Assembly: GCA_008638375.1 (NCBI GenBank)
Contig: CM018052.1
Location: 30,946,239 to 31,010,238 of the forward strand
Origin: Nyssa sinensis
Lineage: Eukaryota; Streptophyta; Magnoliopsida; Cornales; Nyssaceae
Direction of reading: 5' to 3'
DNA length: 64,000 nt
Each line of letters begins with the position of its first letter. The first letter of the stretch is position 1. A model generated the notes under the pieces. The model had not been told where the DNA came from. It did no database searches and worked only from the letters and a program-made list of their open reading frames with translations. The translations under genes were made by a program, and so were the position numbers. Positions 13,501-25,146 of the stretch are shown here, one piece after another.

Positions 13501-13934
13501 CATGACATCTCAGTGATCTCACCATCTGCTACACAAATTGGCAAATATGAGAGAAGTCTCTTTTACTATATAATTGATTGAGCATGGGATAAAATTCCCT
13601 CTAGGTGTGGACTCTTTGGTATAATCAACTATATCTGATCTTCCTCTGTTGGGGAATGATTGCCATAAATTGAATATGCATATTTCCAAACTTACATTGT
13701 TTGTGATTTTATATCAAATTTGATTCTCGGTTTGCAGCGGCTAGCTTGAAAAACAGAAGTACAGAAAACAAAGCTCTGATTGTGAGCGAGGTGGAGAAGA
13801 ATGTATGGCCAGCAATTGTGGCAGGCAAAGTGACACCTGTGGTGTGCAAGTATCTTCCATTGTCTGAAGCAGCGGAGGGTCACCGGCTTATGGAAATTGG
13901 CAAGCATATTGGGAAGATACTCCTTCTTTCATGA
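7595..13934 (+). CDS. PIG3-like NAD(P)H quinone oxidoreductase, copy 1
   Basis: The six exons are 7595-7846, 8786-8965, 11227-11308, 11413-11520, 11682-11840 and 13738-13934. All introns are GT-AG, and the 978 nt encode 325 aa, the family's usual length. The protein belongs to the medium-chain dehydrogenase/reductase superfamily, zinc-free quinone oxidoreductase (PIG3/TP53I3) type. The N-terminal catalytic fold carries [17 protein letters not shown] and PGLECSG. The nucleotide-binding fold carries [17 protein letters not shown], followed by [10 protein letters not shown] and [11 protein letters not shown]. No zinc-ligand pattern is present. The expected activity is NADPH-dependent quinone or enone reduction, probably in the cytosol, which is inferred from the family. 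The start is the first Met before the conserved MKAI opening. Intron 2 contains an RTE remnant and a TRIM, and intron 5 contains a MULE-like MITE. All exons remain intact. Confidence 0.93.
9355..10745 (+). mobile_element. Decayed RTE-type LINE, RT half, in PIG3-1 intron 2
   Basis: Plus-strand frames with many stops give reverse-transcriptase remnants. The C-terminal block near 10360-10440 reads like LYGTKC...[16 protein letters not shown], followed by an ICGKIRK-like segment. The 3' end carries CCCAAATAGTTGGGATTAAGC, which matches the usual plant RTE tail. The same element with the same flanks lies in intron 2 of copy 2. The 5' endonuclease half is missing here. Confidence 0.75.
10824..11155 (-). 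mobile_element. TRIM element, complete, TSD TTTAT
   Basis: This 332-bp element has terminal direct repeats at 10824-10897 and 11079-11155. On the minus strand each repeat starts TGTTAAAATAG and ends near ...TTACA or ...AACA. Next to the 5' repeat is a primer-binding site, TGGTATCCGAGC (11067-11078), one base from the usual initiator-Met form TGGTATCAGAGC. A purine tract precedes the 3' repeat. Perfect TTTAT target duplications lie at 10819-10823 and 11156-11160. There is no coding capacity. It is absent from the matching place in PIG3 copy 2, so it inserted after the gene duplication. Confidence 0.85.
12079..12098. repeat. (AC)n microsatellite in intron 5
   Basis: A run of about ten AC units lies in intron 5 of PIG3 copy 1. 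The matching place in copy 2 (near 23205) has only a short imperfect form. Confidence 0.8.
12271..12877 (+). mobile_element. MULE-like MITE, CACGGACAC family, copy 1
   Basis: The text begins TATGAAATGCAGACATTCTA and ends TGTCCGTGTCCGTGCTAAG, with many TCGGACA/GACACG words. It shares ends and order with the elements at 43138-43649 and 54684-55051. PIG3 copy 2 supplies the empty site: CTGTGTGGGTATG near 23378 is uninterrupted where copy 1 carries this 600-bp insert. The target duplication is decayed here. There is no coding capacity, and the centre holds an (AT)n run at about 12757-12785. Confidence 0.7.
13197..13315. mobile_element. Small MITE, TTTGG...CCAAA ends
   Basis: The left end is TGTTTGGTAGTGTGGAATTG. 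The complement of the right end is TATGTTTGGCACTACAAAAT. The 120-bp unit is rich in AATTGGA/TCCAATT. PIG3 copy 2 keeps only the left half (about 24398-24452), cut off near its exon 6. The insertion therefore probably predates the duplication, and the rest was deleted in copy 2. Confidence 0.55.
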
Positions 13935-14134
13935 TGTTACTATGGATGATCTCGGCACGAGTGGATGAGATGATTTTAGAGCTCCTTACAAGAAAATTGT
14001 GATCAAGGATAGCTACCACCCTCAGTTTAAATTTGGTGTGTTGGTTAATGCTCATCCTCTCCTTATAGTTTTGTAAATTTGGTGTATCTGGTGAGCTTCC
14101 TTTCTCTCCTAACATTTTTCTACTACAGACTCGG

Positions 14135-14140
14135 AATAAA
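14135..14140 (+). promoter_or_regulatory. Candidate poly(A) signal, PIG3 copy 1
   Basis: AATAAA lies about 200 bp after the stop codon, within sequence still shared with copy 2. The usage is an inference. Confidence 0.35.
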
Positions 14141-15726
14141 AACTATGGTGAATTGGTTCCTCATCATCAATAGAAGTTTTTAGTACTTGTAAATTGCATG
14201 ATTTATAATGGCAATTAAATTAGAGGTCATAGGAATTTTTTCTTTTTAGTACAATGATAAAATGTGTACGTGCGTGTGCATTGAGTCTCAAACTTAGACT
14301 GCATTTATAGAAATAGAGGACTTTGTCATCTCAGATGGGACTTTAGCCCCCATAGAAAAATTTATTACTTTGATTAAATTATAGTTACAAGTTAAGAATA
14401 TGGTCATTAAAGTTCAAATGCCAAAGTTATCATTCTAGTTTTGGAAGAAATTAGATTACCATTGCTTGACGATCATTTTCATCGTCTGAAACTAACTATT
14501 ATGGCTCATTATTATTTGTTGCCTCGAAGAAATTTAGCCGCCTCAATTTGCATACTGCACAGTGTCTCATTTTAGTAGTTTGCGAGCTATTATTCATTCC
14601 TCCTGGTGTAATGTATTTGGGCAATGAACAATTGACACATTAACATGTAATTCATATATTCTGCTTATATGTATATACATACTATACATATAAACAGATT
14701 TAGATTTATATATCTAAGAGTATTTAATAAAAGAAGAAAATACCAAAAGGTATTTGTATATAATTGGGGGCGGGGCGAGTATACCTTTTTTTATTTCTGT
14801 CCCAAACTTTTGTCAAATTTTAGTATCTTTGCTATTTTCGTTCCACTCTTTTTATTTTTTCTCCAAACCCTTCTCATTAGGGGTAAGGCGGTGCAAATTG
14901 TTATTCCTGTGAGTATCATCAAAAAATTAAAAAATAAAGATAAACATCTCATTTTAATTGTCCTACTTTATAATTCACTCTCTTATAAGAGATGAGATTG
15001 ATTGATGAGCTCATGGATAGTGGGTTTTGAGAGGGTGTGGGTTACAAGGTGTAGAGTGTAACTTGGATAAGCTAATCGAAGCCCAACTTGAATTTTATTT
15101 TATTTTCTACTTTGGAAAGAGTTTAGACAAAAAAATTTAAGACCGAATTAAATTAGAATTTGATTTGAGTTGAAACATTAGAAATACGAATCTAGCCCGA
15201 GTCTGTACATAATATTTTATATATTTTAATTATACATCGTTAGATTAGTAAATGTTACTTATAAGTATTAGTATTTACATTTTAATAATTTTAAAAACTT
15301 GTTGATAGATAACATTTTTTTATAAAATTAAAATATATTAAATGAATTATTTTAACGACTTTTATTTTTATTTTTATTTTTTAACGAAGAAACTAAGAGA
15401 ATGTATTAAAAATTTTAATACATAATCAAAATAAGAAAAAAGTTAATAATTTAAATTGTTAAAAATTTATCAGATTTTAGTTGAATCCCATACTAATTAA
15501 ACGAGTTGGCATCAGATTAGATTATCAAGTTCAAAATCAGACTCGAATTTGAGCTCGGATCAATTGTTTTAAGACTCAGACATGATTCCACCAGAGTCAG
15601 CCCTTCCGAGTTTTTGCCCTAACAGGATTGGCATCGGATTAGGGTATCAAGTTCAAAATTGGACTCAGACTCAGACTCGGACTCGGACTCGATTGTTTTA
15701 AAACTTGAACAGAACTCCGGACTCGC

Positions 15727-15935
15727 GGCTCCGTTTGGATTGTGATTCAGAAACAATTTTTTAAATTTTTTTTTAAAATATATTCAAAATTTTGTAATTA
15801 ATTTTTTAAAAATTATAAAAATATATTTAGATATGATAATATAAATTTTAAAAAATTAAAAAAAATATATTTTAAAATACGAATTCTGCGTTTTAAAATT
15901 AGAAAACTGTTTTTGAAAACAAAAACAAACGGAAC
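15727..15935. mobile_element. MITE with CTCCGTTTG/CAAACGGA ends
   Basis: The left end is GGCTCCGTTTGGATTGTGAT. The right end, on the complement, is GAGTTCCGTTTGTTTTTG. The centre is strongly AT-rich and partly self-complementary. The roughly 200-bp size, inverted ends and lack of coding capacity fit a MITE. The target duplication is not clear. Confidence 0.5.
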
Positions 15936-16094
15936 TCGTCCGAGTCCGCCCGCCCGAGTTTCCGCCCTAACAGGGTGGGACAATCGAGGCGGGATAATAT
16001 TTTACTCCTTTCTTTACATATATCAAACAGAGTCGTGTGAAGCTGCACAACCTCCGGACAATATAGTCGGAAAATTTGTTGCTACACTGCAACG

Positions 16095-19000
16095 ATGAAG
16101 GCGATAGTAATCACGAGTCCCGGCGGCCCAGAAGTGCTGCAATTGCAAGAAGTGGACGACCCTCAAATTCATGACGACGAAGTCTTGATCAAAGTCGAGG
16201 CCACCGCACTCAACAGAGCCGACACGCTTCAACGGAAAGGCTCATACCCACCCCCAAAAGGCGCGAGTCAATATCTGGGACTCGAATGTTCTGGAACTAT
16301 TGAAGCCATTGGGAGAAACGTCACTCGGTGGAAAATCGGCGACCAGGTAATTTCAAATTTCGATTCCATCTGGAAATCATTTTCTCGGGAATTTTTTTTG
16401 GTGAACTTTTTCTTGTGCTGTTTTATTAAAATATCATTTATGTGTCTTGTTGCTGAGAAAGCAGTGGAAAGATAGAGGAAATTGAATTTTTGAATCTAAT
16501 GCTTGGATTCTACTTTCTAGTGAGGAAATCTAATGCTATTCTATATTGAATTTGGTTTCTATGAAAGAGAGGTGAAGCGAGGGAAAAAAGTTCAACTTTT
16601 GAATCCCATGTCACTGATTCAGTGGAAAATAGTTTTAAGTGTGAACATAATTGATTTATTTGGTATGCCATTAATTTGGTTTTTTGGTACCGGGGAAAGG
16701 GGAACAGTGAAGCAGATGAGGTATTGTATCTTATGCTTCATTAGCAGTGGATGTTATTTTTTATTTTTTTTCGAGTAATGAAGATTCGTTTCTTAGCCAC
16801 CAAAATATTAATTTATTGCACAAACTGAAAATTATGGATCACCTGTATTTTTCTTCTCTTTTTATGGTTTTAAATACCCAACTGATTGAAATTTGATGAT
16901 TATTTGGGTTCGAGCACGATTTGCCCTTCAAAAAATTCTATAGATATAGTAGAATTTATATTGAAAGCACACTAAGTTAGGTCCGCTTGGTTGGTTACTT
17001 TTAGTTATGTAATGGGGCAATCAAATAAATTTTTGATCGAACAACCATTTGGCTGAGCTAAGCCTAAAATAGTTAACGAGCAATTCACAATTGTGTTAAC
17101 ATTAGAATCCATCTCTCTCAATAAGAAATTGGAAAAAGAGGAAATAAAGCAAGAGATGTCATTCTGTGCAACCTTACCAGCTTTGGATCTTCTAGTTCTT
17201 TTGGCATACCACTATTAGATAAAGCTTAAAACAAATATTGTATCTTCTTTTCTATAATATGGAAAATTGTGTTATACAGGTGTGTGCTCTTCTTAGTGGG
17301 GGAGGATATGCTGAAAAAGTAGCTGTACCTGCTGGACAAATTCTTCCTGTTCCACCTGGCATTTCTCTAAAAGACGCCGCTAGTTTCCCTGAGGTGGCAT
17401 GTACTGTTTGGTCAACTGTCTTTATGATGAGCCGACTATCTGCAGGGGAAACATTCTTGGTAACTTATGAGCCTATTCTATTTTCTTGCAATGGCTATTG
17501 TTAAGCTGCTCAAGTTTTACAACCTACTAGTGCAATGCTTGATGATATTTGAGGAATGTCTCTGTATGTTTACATCATGGTGACATAAAGACCAGCCAAG
17601 AAACAACTGCTGTAATGAAAGAGAAGAATTTTTGCATTTTCTTCAAACATTTTTGAAGTGCCTCGTCAAGGTTTAAATAATTCAGCAATGATCTTTCATG
17701 ATGTTAAAATACCTTGAAAAGGGAAGATCGTATTGATTAAGTTAAGAAGTTCTTGTCAGCCAAGTTGAGCCTTTACATTGTGAGTTACCTACCTTTGATT
17801 TTTGGAAGATGTAGTGGGAAGAAAAATGAAAAACATGAGATAATTATGTCAAATTGTTCGAAGGGAGATAACAATGTGATATGATATCATGGTAAGTTGA
17901 TGTAACAAAACCGTTGGTTTAAATTGGGGATTATTTTGTAACACTTGATTATTCAAGTAAATGTTAGGGTGTTTCCCTTAAGTTACGCTTTGCATCAACT
18001 TCTAGGTGCTTTGCAAAAATAGGCAAGGGCTGCTACATTGGCACCTGATGAAAAGTGACCAAGAAATCCCGTTTATTTTGAACGAGTGAGGATAAAAAGG
18101 CTCGTCAAAGATAAAGGCTTATATTAGCAACTTGAAAAACAAGAACGATAACTAAGAAATGGATTGAGCTAGTGGATATTATGATCATAAGGATGGTTAA
18201 TTTAGCATGTTTACAAGAAACTAAGTGAATAGAAGAGAAAGTTTGAAAATTTGAAAAAACTAGATATAAACTATATTATGTTGGAAAAGATAGACGTAGA
18301 AATGATGTATGGATAATAGTAGATAAAAATCTAAAAGAAATTACAACTGTTACTAAAAAAGGGATAGAATAATACTAATAAAAGAAGTTATATTTGTTAT
18401 AAGAAAAGATGATAGGATAATACTAAAAAAACTTATGTTATGAGATAACATAATATTATTAATATCATTAATACTTATGCACCTCCATTTAGAATTTGAG
18501 GAACACATTAAAGCATGATTTTCTCAATATATGGATGAATTTATTAAAGCATACATGTAAGAAAAAAATATTTATAGGGGGTGACTTTAATGGTCACGTG
18601 GGAAAAGATTGCACAAGGTATGAGATGGTGCATGGAAGATATGGATTTAGAGTTTAGAATGATTCTAGGGAGGCAATACTAGATTTTGCAATAGTATATG
18701 ATTTTATAATAAAAAAATTTGATTTTATAAAAAGAGATTAACATCTACTAACTTTAAAAATGAATTAAGTAGAGTTCAAATAAACTTTTAAAAAAGAATA
18801 TATATTTTTTGATAAGTAAAGTATATAACTAGAGTACCCGAGGGGGACAAAACCCTTGTACAAAGCATAGCAAACCTACAAGAGAGGAAGCAAGGCTAAA
18901 AAACCTACAAAAGAGGGTTTAAGGACCCCAAAAAGTTCACTAAAGATTCAGCACTTGAGCATTGGGCTTTTTTAGACCAAAAGAAAAGGAGGGACAAGAA

Positions 19001-22000
19001 TTTATCTTTAAAGACAAAAGAGGTTATTTCCTCTCCTTCAAAAATCCTTCTATTGTGCTCTCTCCAGATACACCAAATTAAGCATAAGGGAGCCATGTTC
19101 CAAACTTTCCTGGCCTGGCCCTTGGTTTTGCCACTCGACCAGCTATGGAGCAGATCCTTCAGGGAGGCTGGCTGAACCCAGGAAATGCCAAAAATGAAGA
19201 AGATTAGGTTCCAAGCATCCACAGCCCAATTACAGTGAACCAGCAGATGATCCACAGTCTCTTCCTTCCGTTTGCAAATACAGCACCTGTTGACTAGATG
19301 AGTTTATCAAGCATAAGAATGACCCTCCAGGAGGCTTCCCAAGTAAAAAAGATCACTTTGGAGGGGACTTTCGAATGTCAAATGAGCCTCCAAGGGAAGT
19401 GGCCCACCTTCTCCTTGGTCATCACATTGTACAAGGACTTAACTGTGAAGAAATTGTTATGACTGGCTTTCCAGCTCAAATTATCATCGACTTTACACCT
19501 GTTTAAGGTGGCCAGCAAGCTAATCCCCTCTACTATTTCCCAATCAAAGAGGTTTCTTCTAAATCTTGGGGACCAGACCACCTCCTCCCCAACATGGGAA
19601 TAGCAGTCTCTCACCTTGCAATCCTTATCCATAGCAACGGAAAATAAGGCACCCTAAGGATACCTTCACCACACCAATCATCCAACCAGAAGCTAGCTCT
19701 ATCCCCCTTCCCCACCTCAATACGGATATGCTTACTAAACTCTTCTAGCCCCCTCTGGGTCATCCTCCACAGCCCGCAGCCCATAGGGCCCCCCACCTAC
19801 CTAGGTAACCACCCCATCTCATCTCCCCCATATTTGGAGGTGATGACCTCTTTCTAAAGCTGATGGCGCTCAGTCCCGTATCTCTAAAGCCACTTCCCAA
19901 GCAAAACCCTATTAAACATATGCATGTTTTTGATTCCCAGACCTCCCGAGGCAGCAGGGGATTTCCCAATGTTCCAGTTGACTAGATGGATCTTCCTTGA
20001 CTCCTCCTAATCACCCCCAAAGAATTTCCTTTGGAGCTTTTCCAACCTCTTGTCTACCTTTGCAAGGATGGGGAAGAGAGACATGAAATAGGTTTGTAAG
20101 CTCGCTAGGGTGCTTTTGATGAGGGTTAAACGACTTCCTTTGGATAAGAACTGCCCTTTCCACCTTGCCAACCTCCTTTGGAACCTCTCAATGATTGGAT
20201 CCCAGATTCTACAAGATTTAGGATGGGCCTCAATAGGGAAGCCTAAGTAAGAAGAAGGGAGGCAGGCCACTCTACAGCTCAAGATGGCTGCCAAACTTTC
20301 CAGCCCTTCAACTGCACCAACTGGGATAATCTCTGACTTATTTAGGTTCACCTTCAGATCCGAAACAGCCTCAAAGCAAAGAAAAAAGCATCTAAAGAAC
20401 TTCAGCTGCCTCTCTTTTGCATCGCAGAACACTTAAAAGAGGCTCTTGGAGAATCCCAAGTAATAGGTCCACTAGTTAAGGTTACTTGGTGGTGGAATGA
20501 GAAAGTCCAAATTATAGTAAAAGTAAACAGCTGAGTGTTATAAAAATGCAAGGAATGAAAGCAAGAAAGCAACGTAAAGTATATGATGATCTTTATTATA
20601 AATTGAATACAAAGGATGGTACTTATGAAAAAAATACAAAGGATGGGAAAAATATAAATATACAAACTTTCTAATTTAAGAGTTACAAAACCAGAGATTT
20701 ATATCATATCAAATGTATAAAGATAAAAACTCAAAGAGTCTTGATGAATGATGATGAAATTAAAAATAAGTGGAAAAGTTACTTTGAGAATTTTGTTTTT
20801 TTGATCAGGAGTTACTTTGAGAATTTATTAAATAAAGTTTTATATAAAACTTATGTTTAGAGAACTATAAGTTCCCTGACGTTTTCTTACTTATAAAAAG
20901 AAAGTTCTAAAGAATTTTTTTTTTTTTTGGTAAGATTAGGGTGTTCGACAAAAAAATGCATTGCTGAAAATGAAAAAGGTAGGGTTTCAGGACTAGATTA
21001 TATCCCTATTGAGTTTTGAAAGTATTTAAGGGAGGAAGGGTTATTTTGGTTAACAAACTTATATAATAAGATCATAATAATTAAAAAAATGTCTGAAGAG
21101 TTGCGAAAGAATATTTTGATACATTCACATATATATAAATAAGAGGGATATCCAAAGTTATATGAATTATCGTGATGTTAGATTAATGACTCATATTATG
21201 AAACTTTGGAAAGAGTGAACATGTGACAATAGTGTTGGAGAATTAATTTGGGTTTCTATTAGGGATGTCAACAATGGAAGTTATTTACATATTAAGGAGA
21301 TTTGTGGAAAAGTGTAGAGAGAGAAATTTTTTTTTTCGAACAATAGCAAGATAAATAAGTGAATTATTGATCACTGAATCACCAAATGCTTAGTACTGAC
21401 CTTTTTGCCTTAATAATGTATGAACTAACTAAACATATACAAAATGAAGTAGGGAATTATTTTAAACTAGAGGTTTGAGAGAGGCTTTAGAAATAAGAGG
21501 ATTTAAGATAAATAGAACGAAAACGAATATATGGAATGTAATTTTAGTGTAACAAGGAACATAAATGGGGATGTACTGAAGATTGAAGATTAGGAAATAA
21601 TGAAAAGTGAATAATTTCGTTATTTAGGTTTGTTTATCCATTAGAAGGAAGAAATTGGAGATCATGTTGCTCATATAATTAAAGTAGGATGGTTAACTGA
21701 ATGTCTGCATGAGTGCTTCTAACATATTTTGTGGTCAACTTGTATCTCTAAAATTAAATGGTAAATTTTATAGGATAGTTCTTACCCTAACCATGTTCTA
21801 CGGAACTTGATGTTGTGTAATTAAGAAACAACACGTTTATAAAATGAATGTAGTTGAAATGGATATGTGGCAAGACAAGTAAAGGTAAAATTAAAAATGA
21901 ATACATTAATTAGATCTCATGATGGAATTAGCACCTACGGGAGGATTGAGGTGGTTTAGTCATGTACAATAAAGACCAATAAGTGTACTAGTAAGTAACA

Positions 22001-24679
22001 TGGGTGACATTGAGAATCATGCTAGCAGTTGGATGAAATTAAAATTAACTTGATCGAGATGGTAAAAAAATTATATGACAGTGTGTTGTTTAGTTGAAAT
22101 GACGTTAAGTAGAGCATAATGACGAGACATGATTCATATAGCCAACCCCAAATAGTTGGGACGGGACTTTGTTAAGTATCACCACACTTGTATATGCGAC
22201 CTTTTTTGTTTTTGTTTTTTTGTTTATTCCTTTTCTCTGCCAATATATTGCTGGTTTCGTCAATTTGATATTCCAACTTCAAACAGAAGTTGTTAACTGA
22301 GGACTTGTAAATTTCAGATACATGGGGGCTCCAGTGGAATAGGAACATTTGCAATTCAGATAGCTAAATACTATGGAGCTAAAGTTTTTGTCACGGCAGG
22401 TCCATTAGAACAATCTTATCTTGTGCAATATTGAGTCTTGGCATCAATTTAGGTTCCGTGTGTTTTCATATAATCATGTATTATTTATTGACAATTTTTT
22501 TAATCAGGAAATGAGGAAAAATTGGCTGTTTGCAAGGACCTTGGTGCTGATGTGTGCATCAATTACAAGACTGAAGATTTTGTTGCTCGTGTGAAGGAAG
22601 AAACAGGAGGGAAAGGTATATTCTTCCGAGCATCATAATTTTGGTTTTTTTTATTTTAGTTGGAATTGCTACTTTATTGCAACATCTTCTTCTTGAATGC
22701 TCAAGGGGACTTCTCCTTTTCTCATATCACATGGATTCAATGCAGAAATCTAACTTCAAAATGTTAAACAGGTGTTGATGTTATACTGGATAATATTGGT
22801 GGAGCCTACTTTCAGCGAAACCTTGATAGTCTAAATGTTGATGGGAGACTTTTTATTATTGGCTTTATGGGTGGAACAGTAACAGAAGTAAATCTTGTAG
22901 GTTTACTTGCAAGGCGCCTCACAGTTCAAGGTTGGTACAAAGCCCTTTTTCTATGTACTATTTTTAGTTTCTGTAGATTTTGGAGTTCAGCCAATATAAC
23001 TGCACTCATCCAAGGTGTATTTATTTAGTTTTGCCATGCAATATAAGTATGCGAAAATATCCTCAAAAAAAGAAGAAAAGAAAGAAAGAAAGAAAGAAAT
23101 GAAGAAAAAGGAGAATCAATTTGGTTACCACATGAGAGATTTCACAGGGATACATTTATATTATCAAGTTCCTGGTGTCCTTTTTTTTTTTGGTTTTGAT
23201 AAGACACATATACGAACTTTGTCCACTGGAAGCCTCAACCTCCTCTTTGGGAGGTGGAGTGCCACCCAAGCTAACACTCGGTAGTGCAAGATCCTGGTGT
23301 CCATATTCCTAATCATTAAAAAATATTATTTTATGAATGCTCATGCAGGTATGACCACAACCTGACATTTTAGTATTCTGTGTGGGTATGTAAAAGCTAC
23401 ATAGCCCCAACTGTAGGACTGGAATAATGACAATTGACACCAGGAAACTTATTTACCAACATTATTGTATTGAATCTGTTAAATTGTGCCAATCCTGCAG
23501 ATGGAAATAATGATATTTATTGATGGATGATAAGATTGATTAACACATTTGGGAGAAATCTGATAATCCATAGGAAAAGGAGAGTATCAGAAATTCTCTT
23601 GGAAGAGGATAAATTTGCTTTCTCAACTCAACTCAACAAAGCCTTGTCTCAATTATTTGAGGCCGGGTACATGAATCCTATCTCGCTATCTTTTTCTATT
23701 TAAAGTCATTCTTTCCGTTAAACCATCCATTACCATATCTTTTTTAACTACTTTTACTAAAGTTAATTTTGGCCGCCCTTGCCCCCTAGCATGACCCTCA
23801 ATATTAACCCTGACACTATTTCTTATTGATGCATTTATTGGTCTGCATTTTACATGACCATACCACCTTAGCCGCCATTCTCTTATCTTATCTCTTACAG
23901 ATGCTACTCCTATCATGCCACAAATATGTCCATTTCTAATTTTATCATTTCTTATCTTATCACACATCCATCTTAGTATCCTCATTTTGGCTACTCTCAC
24001 TTTATTAATATGTGGTTTCCTAACTGTATAACATTCTGTTCCATACAACATGACTGATCTAATAGTTCTATAAAATTTACCTTTTAATTTTAAAGGTATA
24101 GCCGATCACATAATACCCCAAACACTTCTCCACTTAACTCATGCTGCTTTAATTCTATGAGTAACATCATCTCCAATTTCTCCCTCTTGATGAATAAGTG
24201 AACCTAGATAAAGAAATTTTTTACTTCTATTAACTCTTGATTTTCAATTTTCACTACACTCCCATTTGTATTACTAGTTTTCCTAAAATTATACTCTAGA
24301 TATTTAGTTTTTGAAATTGATAGGAAACTTGTATGGAGATTCTCAGTCTTCCTGGACAGCATTTCTCATAATTGGAAACACTGAAAAAACTTTAAGATAT
24401 GTTTGGTAGTGTGGAATTGGAGCCTTAGAATTGGAGGCAAGATAGCTTGAAACTTGAACTAGCTGTGATTCTTGGTATGCAGGGGCTGGCTTGCGAAACA
24501 GAAGTACAGAAAACAAAGCTCTGATAGTGAGTGAGGTGGAGAAGAAAGTATGGCCAGCAATTGTGGCAGGCAAAGTGAAACCTGTGGTTTACAAGTATCT
24601 TCCATTATCTGAAGCAGCTGAGGGTCACCAGCTAATGGAGAGCAGCAAGCATATTGGGAAGATACTCCTTGTTTCATGA
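16095..24679 (+). CDS. PIG3-like NAD(P)H quinone oxidoreductase, copy 2
   Basis: The six exons are 16095-16346, 17280-17459, 22318-22399, 22508-22615, 22772-22930 and 24483-24679. Their lengths (252, 180, 82, 108, 159, 197 nt) equal those of copy 1, and they also encode 325 aa. The NADPH-fold signature [17 protein letters not shown] is identical, and exon 4 encodes the same residues in both copies. By hand I count 26 amino-acid differences (about 92% identity), most in exons 1 and 6. The conserved Pro of the PGLECSG motif (residue 61) is Leu here. Intron 2 is 4.9 kb and holds an RTE LINE broken by an L1 fragment. Intron 5 holds a minus-strand RTE 3' end. The frame and splice sites are intact, so I treat it as a functional paralogue rather than a pseudogene. 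The effect of Pro61Leu on activity is unknown. Confidence 0.92.
18090..22190 (+). mobile_element. RTE-type LINE with endonuclease and RT, interrupted
   Basis: Broken plus-strand frames show an endonuclease block (LACLQET-like near 18205, GDFNGHVGKDCTRYE near 18580, ILDFA near 18680). A TWWWNEKVQ segment follows near 20485, then RT blocks (GVQ-like, YRDVRLMTHIMKLWK-like near 21165-21210) and the CCCAAATAGTTGGGAC tail near 22145. A minus-strand L1 fragment separates the endonuclease from the rest. About 80 codons expected between these parts are missing, so the L1 insertion was accompanied or followed by a deletion. Stops and frameshifts are numerous, so the element is dead. Confidence 0.8.
18809..20435 (-). 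mobile_element. 5'-truncated L1-type LINE inside the RTE
   Basis: On the minus strand, frames at 20432-20007 read as the end of an L1 reverse transcriptase (NLNKSEIIPVG, YLGFPI, KGSRLTLIKSTL). Frames at 19255-18905 read as the zf-RVT region (DHLLVHCNWAVDAW, CLIWCIWREHNRR). The element ends in TTACTTATCAAAAAA, an oligo(A) tail. Possible imperfect target duplications (aacttttaaaaaaga and aacacttaaaagagg) flank it. The frame is broken at several points. Confidence 0.75.
23617..24310 (-). mobile_element. RTE LINE 3' fragment in PIG3-2 intron 5
   Basis: The minus-strand frame at 24051-23686 gives an RT C-terminal block (MLYGTECYTVRK, MRILRWMCDKIRND, RWYGHVKCRP). The end reads CAAATAATTGAGACAAGGC then TTTGTTGAGTTGAGTTGAG, the TTG-rich tail of plant RTEs. 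PIG3 copy 1 lacks it: its intron runs from AAGAGGAAAAGTCTGCC directly into AATTGATGGGAAAC. It is less decayed than the intron 2 RTEs, which suggests a later insertion. Confidence 0.8.
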
Positions 24680-24930
24680 TGCTATGGATGATCTCGTCTC
24701 ACATGTGTGAGATGATTTTAGACCTCCTCGTAAAAAAAATTGTGACCAAGGATGGTTATCATCGTCTGTTTAAATGTGGTGTGTTGGTTAATGTTCGTCT
24801 TCTGTAATTGCATTCTGTGGGGAGCATAATGCATCCCGTGTTTGTGTGAAAGGTCTGGTGAACTTCCTTTTCTCATATTTTCTGTTGCATACTAGGAATG
24901 CAAACAATGGTAAATCAGTTCCTCTTCATC

Positions 24931-24936
24931 AATAAA
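24931..24936 (+). promoter_or_regulatory. Candidate poly(A) signal, PIG3 copy 2
   Basis: AATAAA lies about 250 bp after the stop codon. The matching text in copy 1 is the near-form AATAGA, so the two genes may not use the same site. Confidence 0.35.
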
Positions 24937-25071
24937 AGCTTTTTAGTACTTGTAAATTGCATGATTTATGATTGCAATTGACCATAGGAAAATAAAAATT
25001 TATAACTTCGATTAAATTATAGTTACAAGTTAAGAATATGGTCATTGAAGTTCAGATGCCAAATTTGTATA

Positions 25072-25079
25072 TATATGTG

Positions 25080-25142
<63 letters not shown>
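25072..25142. repeat. Compound (AT)n(AG)n microsatellite
   Basis: An AT tract passes directly into more than twenty AG units. It interrupts the shared 3' flank; copy 1 has no such run at the matching place near 14430. Confidence 0.9.

Positions 25143-25146
<4 letters not shown>

Larger units (their letters stand above)
7531..14535 (+). repeat. Segmental duplication unit 1 (PIG3 copy 1)
   Basis: Similarity to the unit at 16033-25280 starts about 64 bp upstream of the ATG (GTGTGAAGCTG) and covers all exons and much of every intron. It runs past the 3' end to the shared TGGCTCATTATTATTTRTTGCC text. Before copy-specific insertions and deletions the unit was roughly 7-9 kb. The 1.5 kb between the units shows no matching sequence. 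Confidence 0.85.
13935..16094. other. Spacer between the two PIG3-like genes
   Basis: The first 600 bp are 3'-flanking DNA shared with copy 2. The rest (14536-16032) is specific to this position. It is AT-rich and contains two similar blocks at about 15505-15610 and 15630-15720 (GGCATCRGATTAG...ATCAAGTTCAAAAT), then a short MITE. No gene was recognised. Confidence 0.55.
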
